64,000 nucleotides of DNA from Mytilus californianus (Eukaryota > Mollusca > Bivalvia > Mytilida > Mytilidae): positions 71,445,558 through 71,509,557 of the forward strand of contig NW_026262668.1 in NCBI RefSeq assembly GCF_021869535.1, written 5' to 3'. Below the pieces are notes generated by a model that was not told where the DNA came from, searched no databases, and saw nothing but the letters and a program-made list of their open reading frames with translations. Below are positions 57,413-64,000 of this stretch, one piece after another. The position numbers and the translations under genes are program-made. Numbering within the stretch: the stretch's first letter is position 1; every line of letters begins with the position of its first letter.

Positions 57413-57599
57413 CACCCCAGTTCTATTGTTATACTTCATAGTTTCTATTTCTGAAACAAGTGTTAATTGAGTAGATCTATTGTTACAAATAACAATGAAT
57501 TTTCTACATCCCGAAAACAAAGTCCATTGTTATTCATTACAATAGGAATTGATTATTTTTTAAATAGCATGAACATAAGAAATTACTAATAGTGTTCAC

Positions 57600-58028
57600 T
57601 ACAAGTTGTTTCAAGATATTGAAAAATAAAATTGAGAATGGAAATGGGGAATGTGTCAAAGAGACAACAATCCGACCATAGAGCAGACAAAAACATTTTA
57701 GGAAATTCCAATAGCGAAAAAAATATTAAGCATCTATTTTGAATAAAATCTTTCAAGGGAAAACTAATTTGATTGATAGCGTTGAAAACCTAAATAAAAT
57801 TGTTCGCGATTTGCGAGAAAAAAAATTCTGACTCCGACAAAAAACCATACCCCCCCCCCCCCCCACCGAAACCCCTTTGAAGTTAAAATGGTTGCTCCCT
57901 GAATACTCCTTTGCTTGAAGGTAAAATTTTTGATCCGAGTCATATGTCTCTATTCTAAAGCATTGATCTTTAAAAAAAATTAACAGGGATTTTAACTCCC
58001 GGACCCCCCCCCCCCCTTTTCCCCTGGA
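57600..58028. other. Gene-free stretch with C runs
   Basis: Minus-strand fragment of the 2690 repeat at about 57620-57690. Runs of C at about 57850-57874 and 58005-58017. Such runs are unstable and error-prone in sequencing. Confidence 0.5.
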
Positions 58029-58182
58029 TCACGGTCGTCGGGTTTCTAATCAGACACACCTATCCCTCAGTGTGTCCGAATATGAATGTTTGTTTATTCT
58101 CGAAAAGGTGGGGGGGGGGGGGGGGGAGGGGGGCTTCTTTTTTTATATAAAACCGTAACATAAAAAATACATTTATGTTTAC

Positions 58183-58307
58183 CTTCATTAAACTGATACA
58201 TATATAAGTACTTTGGGTTATAATATTGCCTTTATCTTTATTCTCTTCTACCAAATCCAACGCTTGACTCAAAATGTCGTCCGTCTTATACCCGTCCATA
58301 TTGACAA
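58183..58307 (-). CDS. Possible isolated exon, unrecognised
   Basis: On the minus strand an AG (ending at 58308) is followed by an open stretch reading VNMDGYKTDDILSQALDLVE, then ENKDKGNIITQSTYI, up to a GTAAAC donor below 58183. Codon use looks more gene-like than the surroundings. A loose resemblance to a UBA-like helix bundle is speculation. No partner exons were found nearby, so it may be a gene fragment carried by repeats. Confidence 0.22.
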
Positions 58308-58644
58308 CTGCATACAAGGAGCATGATGTATTTATCTTTGTGATAAGAATGCACGAAACGGTCAACCTTAAAATTCTGATCCATATTAGCACCAGGTTTT
58401 AACGGGAATATGCAAAACAGCAACTTTGACATTTGTAAAATCTACTAACTTGTCAGAGTTTGAAAGAACATAGTCAAAGTAAGGTCACTAGTGGGGTTTC
58501 ATGAAAATAAAATATTTTTTCTTATAATTCATGGTTCAATTTTGTCAATAAATATGCTATCCATTCTTTTTCATTTAATAATCAAAGTTAACAAATATAG
58601 GGTTTAGCATTAGGTGTAAGTTAGTTATACACCTCGGGATACGG

Positions 58645-58705
58645 CGTGTCTGGATAAGAAACCCCTCTGGCCTCCGGCCGTCCGGGTTTCTTATCCAGAC
58701 ACACC
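58645..58705. repeat. Hairpin with perfect 20-bp arms
   Basis: GTGTCTGGATAAGAAACCC and its reverse complement flank a G+C-rich loop (TCTGGCCTCCGGCCGTCC). A related single arm lies at 37945-37975 and a diverged one at about 58035-58060. Confidence 0.75.
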
Positions 58706-58730
58706 TATCCCTCTGTGTATAACTATTACA

Positions 58731-59617
58731 TTATCCCTTTCTTCATGATAAAGTACGAGCGTTAGCGAGTACTTATCATGAAGTAAGGGATTGTCATTCT
58801 CTTACAAACTTAGAATATTGCAAAGTGCTCAAGGCTTAAATGATCTCTTGATTGGTTGTTTTAAGAATTAGTTTCATTGTCAGTGCAATGTTTGTAATTA
58901 ATGCATGACTTCCTTTTTAGGCATGATTTCATTTATGGATTAGTTTTAGTGATGTAAGGACCTTCTTATAATTTTGGAAAATATAATAAATTATGTTTTA
59001 TACATTAGATGACACAACAGTACAATGAAATGGTAAGAAATGTTTTTTGATTGTGAGTATAAATGTAAATTATGTAATATTTTAGCGAGGAATTATCTTT
59101 TTGTTTATTTTCATTTCAAATCAATAAACTCAAAATTTGAGTTACAAATAAATTTTATTTTACAGCCGATATTTTAGTCCAGGCCTTTACATCAAATACT
59201 ACTTCATTATGTCAGGGAACTGTTCAAATACAATGCCTTTAAAATAGTTTAACATATATTCAAAAGTTAAACTAAATTCCTTTTTTGTAGAATTTTATCA
59301 GAATATTGGAAATTACTATTCTCACCAACCGCGGATCCAGTAACCAATGTTACTGCACCAGAAAACTTCATCTAATTTTGATTTTTTTTTTTTTAAATTC
59401 AACTTTTAGTCAGTTTTAATCACTAATTCCTTCAAGCTGATAAATGTGCTTCGGGGCATTTGTAACTCATTTATAGAAACTCTTTGTTTTGAACTGTAAG
59501 TAGGCCTAAACAATAGGATAATCCCTTACTAAGAACATGATTTCATTCATTCCTCACAATTAAGAAACACCAAATCCTACAATTTCATTGGTCGAGAGCA
59601 CTTTGCTATATTCTAAA
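58731..59617. mobile_element. Compound foldback/TIR element, copy B
   Basis: Hairpin 58731-58792 followed by a body with ends CTTAGAATATTGCAAAGTGC (about 58808) and GCACTTTGCTATATTCTAAA (about 59598-59617). The body aligns with 56459-57394 with indels (for example AACTCATTTATAGAAACTC in both). Confidence 0.65.
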
Positions 59618-59639
59618 CTGTTATACAAACAAGTATGTT

Positions 59640-61860
59640 TACTCAGCTTTAATCTCTTTTAAAAAATGATTAGGTAACATAAGAAATACATCCGATTTGA
59701 ATTTTTATCATTAGATCTGCATTTTTCAAAAATTCTTATTTTCGAACTTCGAGACATCGGGGTCAATTTACATTAATTTTATATCGATGGGACTATAAAA
59801 TTTACTCGACTTAACCGAGCAGGTAATTATGCATTGATCAAACGGGAATTTTACCGGGACCTAGAAATACTTCTACTCATCCGAGTTTTCACCAAAATAT
59901 GAATTATGAAAAAAAAACAGGCAGAATATACCAAGGATACATTCAAAATTCATTAATCGAAGAAAAACTGACAACGCCATGTCAAAAAACGAAAGACGTT
60001 GAACACACAAACAAGTCCATAAAACATTACATAAAAACAAAGACTGCGCTACTCGAACCCCAGTAAAAAATTTGGGGATCTATGGTGCTTCGGAAGGATA
60101 AACAGATCCTGCTCTACTTGTTGCATCCGTCATGTTGCTCATTGTAATTACAACTATATATCAAATTTAATGTTTAGTTCAGTGTTTAGTTTGTGAAGAT
60201 TTTCTTTAATTTCTAATTACTTTTATTTGAATTCAAAAATAATATTACAATGAAACAAGACCAAAGAATAATTCAACAGAGAGTATTCTACTTCGTCAAA
60301 ATTATGTCCCAATTATGCCACCTAATTTTTACAATCGTGAAAATGGAAGTCATTGTACGCATGACGCGCTATCAATTTAGCTCTTGAAAATCGATAAATT
60401 TATCCACATTGCATCATTACGATCCTTATATGACTGTTGTATCTTAAACGCCAAATATATCTACTAGCTACAAAGCATCACGTAATATACTTTAAGGCCT
60501 TTTGTCAACTTAAAACTATTGCCTGATTGGTTGTCAGGGGGAATTTTCAAAAGTTAAAGAAAACACGAAAAAAAATCTATTTAAATAGTTCGTTGTAAAG
60601 GCAGACTAAAACATTTCAGAGGTTCAAGACTAATTACCCTAGATTACACACACAAAAAATGATCCTCAAGTAAAGTCTGTCGACAAGAGCTTTTAGTAAA
60701 ACTTTGTTATTCAAACACAACTTCTCAGTTGTTATGAATCATTAGAAAGGTATTTTACTTGACCCATGTATCTTATTGTTTTGTACTGTGATTATCTAAT
60801 GTTATTACACGCAGCCTAAATATATAAAAAGAATAGAAACTGATGCGAGAGGATGTATCAACCATTGTTGCTTTATACGATTTCAAGACAAAACAGTCAA
60901 CTTAAACATGCCTGAACGTAAAAAGATGTATCCAACTTCCTCTTTTCGATACGATTATTGCCCAATTTTTTCTCTCCAAAAACTGCTGCCAGGGGCAGAG
61001 ACGCCAATTCATGTTTTAACATGATAACTCTTTTATCTTTCTGTGGATTCTTTTTTTCAGCGTAATTTATTCTAAAAGCATAAAAATATCCACATGTATT
61101 TGCACCTACTATAATCTACTGTTTTTGAAAATTTGTCTTTAGTTTAAAAGTGTTTAAATTTCTTGAAGCCCCATACTATAATTTGAGTATACACACGTAT
61201 ATAAGATGCAAAAAATCCGAAATTATGCACCAACAGTAAACTTTCCAAAAGCCATTTAAACAGATGTCAACAATTCAAAAATACCATCTTGGCCATTTTT
61301 ACTTTCTCTAATAAAGAGTTCTATTTCTTTTGTTTAATTTCAACTAGATATCAGCCTGCACGATATAATTTTTTTAGTCAACAGAACATAGCGAATTATT
61401 CTCGTCCGTCTATTTCTTAAAAAAAGAATTCATTCTAAATGCATATTGGGAATGTTTTAATGGTATTTTCAGTCCGCAAAACTACACATAAAACATTAAC
61501 CTGTATGTATTCTAATATTCTTTTTTCGATATGATTATAACGAGGTATGGGGTATGTAAGTCAGACAACAACGACTTTCCAGAATTGAGTTTGAATTAAC
61601 TGAAGTCCGGTATTTTTATAGGACAATTCGACAAATGCTAATCTGCGAAATGATTAAACATTATTGTCCTCGTCTTTGGTATTCAATCTGGCTTAAACAT
61701 GTGTTCTAAACGTATTTTTTTCTATTTTTTTTTATTTTGTAAAGTTGCATAAAATAGCAAAATCTTTAAGATATCAGTAACAATTTTTTTTTGCAATTGC
61801 ATATATTCATAATGAAAGTAAGGCAAAAACATTTACTTTATTTGGCCTTTTAAACTTTTT
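59640..61860. other. Gene-free stretch absent from the left copy
   Basis: Holds a fragment like the 37133 element (about 59790-59885), a minus-strand retroelement 3' tail (about 59925-60150) and, at about 61380-61640, a diverged copy of the sequence found downstream of cassettes (compare 34690-35000). No gene is seen. Confidence 0.5.
59925..60150 (-). mobile_element. Retroelement 3' tail, minus strand
   Basis: The printed strand has ACGCCATGTCAAAAAACGAA, CTCGAACCCCAGTAAAAAAT, GCTTCGGAAGGATAAACAGA and GTCATGTTGCTCAT. This is the reverse complement of the shared 3' tail without the ORF end. Confidence 0.6.
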
Positions 61861-61974
61861 TTGATTCGAACTTCACTGATGAGTCTTGTGAAGACCAAAC
61901 GCGCGTCTGGCATACACAATTTCAATCCTGCTGTCTATGATGAGTTTATTTACATGTACAATCAATGTACTAGT

Positions 61975-62365
61975 ATATAACAAAATAAAATGTGGAAGAT
62001 ATCAAAAGAACAATTGAAATTCATACGTAGAATAGAAACTGACATCACCATGGCAAAAACCGAACATCGACATAAAGAGAAACAAAAGTCTACAAAATAA
62101 AACACAGAAAACTAAAGACTGTGCAATGGAAACTGAAATAAAAACCAGAGTTGAACTAAGGTTCTCTGGTTGGGTAATCAGATTTTGCTCCAAAATAGCA
62201 CCCGTTGTGTTGCTCATGGTAAGTACATAGTCGGTGATAAGTCTCATTTTGGTGATTTCAGAATCGACGAAAAAAATGTGGCTTCGATAATTTGAACGTA
62301 TTCGTGGTCATCTGCGACACAGATATTCCATATCGATTAACCAGTTCCGTCAACCTTTCTATACT
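61975..62365 (-). mobile_element. Retroelement 3' fragment, minus strand (SD2 copy)
   Basis: Duplicate of 38150-38540, one to a few codons shorter. Confidence 0.6.
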
Positions 62366-63059
62366 TTAAACAACATGGGTTAACAGACGGTTTAAAAAAA
62401 AAGTATAATTGTGTTTCACAATTATGATAACATTTAATCAGTGAATCTACTGAAGTTAACAAATGTATTGATTTTGTCACATTAATTGCTTCAAAAGTAC
62501 TTTTCAATTGCTCTCGTTACACCAGTTATCCCCTGCATTGCAGAACTTACACATGCAAACAAGACATTTAGCAGTTTTTTTTTTAACACAAGATCAAGAG
62601 GTTGCTTATTATGGCTTACATTTATCAAAGATAATAGTATGTCAATGCCATGCTCCTATACAGCTATCTTTTTGTTCAAGTTAAAATTGTTGTTAGAATC
62701 ATTATTATATAGGATTCAACTCCCAGCTTTGTAGAAGTTTGTCGAAATGAAGTTATAAAAAGTTATTGTAAGCCACTTTGATTTCTTTATTTTCTTGTTG
62801 TATTTCTGAATCAACTTCATAAATTTGTAATGCACAGTCTTCAATTGAACTCTTATATTCAAAGTGACATTCCTCAAACTGTTGTAGAAGAATAGCGGAC
62901 CAAAAAGGCTTTTACAATTATGTAACACCCGTAGTGTTGGTGTTAAACAAGTTAGTTAGATTGTATGTAGTGATTTATGGTCAGTAACATAAACACTGAC
63001 TACATGTAGGATGATATCGTTTTGGCGGAAAAGAGCATCATCAGGAGGTTTCATCCAGT

Positions 63060-64000
63060 TGGTAGTAAACAACTGAAATCAACACGTTTGATAATTTCAT
63101 GCGTCCGAAGCGCTTTTCTGGATTGACCTTCATCAGGAACGCTCAAAGCCAAACATTTGAAATCCGAGGGATGTATAAGTACCGAAACAGTTGAAGAGCT
63201 ATATGACAAAATTACCTAAAACAAATAGCCAAATTCATCTAAGGTCAACTTTGCCTGAGGGAGTTGAAACCTTAGTTTCTTTATAATTCAAAATTTATAA
63301 ACAGACAATTTTTGGAAGGTTTGTTATAAATCATGTCCATACCGAAGTACTTACTACTGAGCTGATGATACCCTCGGGGATTGATAGTCCACCAGCAGAG
63401 GTATCGACTAAGTGATGTAAAAAACTGAAAACAACACGTTTAATAATTTCATGTGTCCGAAGCGCTTTTCTGGATTTACCTTCATCAGGAACGCTCAAAG
63501 CCAAACATTTGAAATCCGAGGGATGTATAAGTACCGAAACAGTTGAAGAGCTATATGACAAAAATACCTAAAACAAATAGCCAAATTCATCTAAGGTCAA
63601 CTTTGCCTGAGGGAGTTGAAACCGTAGCTTCTCTATAATTTCAAAATTTATAAACAGACAATTCTAGAAAGGTTTGTTATAAATCATGTCCATACCGAAG
63701 TACTTACTACTGAGCTGATGATACCCTCGGGGATTAATAGTCCACTAGCAGAGGTATCGACTCAGTGATGTAAAAAACTGAAAACAACACGTTTAATAAT
63801 TTCATGCGTCCGAAGCGCTATTCTGGATTTACCTTCATCAGGAACGCTCAAAGCCAAACATTTGAAATCCGAGGGATGTATAAGTACCGCAACAGTTGAA
63901 GAGCTATATGACAAAAAAAACCTAAAACAAATAGCCAAATTCATCTAAGGTCAAACATCATCAGGTGGTATCATCCAGTTGGTAGTAAATATACCCAACA
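63060..64000 (+). repeat. Three tandem units of about 353 bp (family S plus flank)
   Basis: Unit starts at about 63071, 63424 and 63777. The left SD2 copy has two. Each unit is highly similar to its neighbour, so the extra unit is recent. Confidence 0.82.

Larger units (their letters stand above)
61865..64000 (+). repeat. Segmental duplication SD2, right copy (runs off the window)
   Basis: Matches 38037-39824 with small changes. Carries a minus-strand retroelement fragment (61975-62365), the upstream half of another ankyrin cassette (62400-63050) and three units of about 353 bp. Confidence 0.88.

Noticed and set aside
63331..63561. Minus ORFs containing SYSSSTV(S/A)VLIHPSDFKC
   Set aside because: Reverse translation of the tandem family S units.

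Overview
The window is eukaryotic, AT-rich, intron-bearing and very rich in dispersed repeats. It has no bacterial-style operons. The conserved gene, the repeat families and the retroelement debris point to a bivalve mollusc, most probably a mussel (Mytilus or a close relative). That placement rests on recognising repeat styles rather than on a database match.

Three regions can be separated. (1) Positions 929-8805 hold one complete conserved gene on the + strand. It is PPP1R11 (protein phosphatase 1 inhibitor-3), with four coding exons that splice in frame into a 111-residue protein. Intron 1 holds a nested insertion (a 336-bp inverted-repeat element inside an older repeat), and intron 2 holds a minisatellite that begins just after exon 2. 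(2) Positions 8806 to about 24000 have no recognisable gene. They hold relics of transposable elements, a 293-bp Tc1/mariner-type MITE, two GTCC-rich dispersed repeats, a tRNA-derived relic and a pair of inverted repeats 3.4 kb apart. (3) Positions 24000-64000 are an expanding array of a cassette of about 2 kb. Each cassette carries an intronless gene for a 118-residue ankyrin-repeat protein with an N-terminal myristoylation-type motif (MGTGIS) and a basic, RRxS-bearing insert. Three copies are intact (25012, 31365, 36067). One full-length copy has lost its ATG (54720), one is a chimera made at a duplication edge (50128), and at least four are broken. One further cassette has promoter and downstream flank but no gene.

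The intact ankyrin copies share a compact upstream module: an ACGTG box, a paired ATGACGT half-site and a TATA-like box about 95 bp before the ATG. They also share an AATAAA within about 15 bases of the stop codon. Several cassettes lie between 3' fragments of one retroelement family facing in opposite directions, with the 3' tails pointing outward. A broken Penelope-like element with an N-terminal GIY-YIG nuclease (41795-43530, minus strand) may belong to that family. A block of about 5.9 kb (31601-37501) is duplicated at 50244-56150, and a second block (38037-39824) is duplicated at 61865-64000. The array is therefore recent and still changing.

Most short ORFs outside PPP1R11 and the ankyrin copies are chance translations of repeats. 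Repeat boundaries and similarity statements are by eye.
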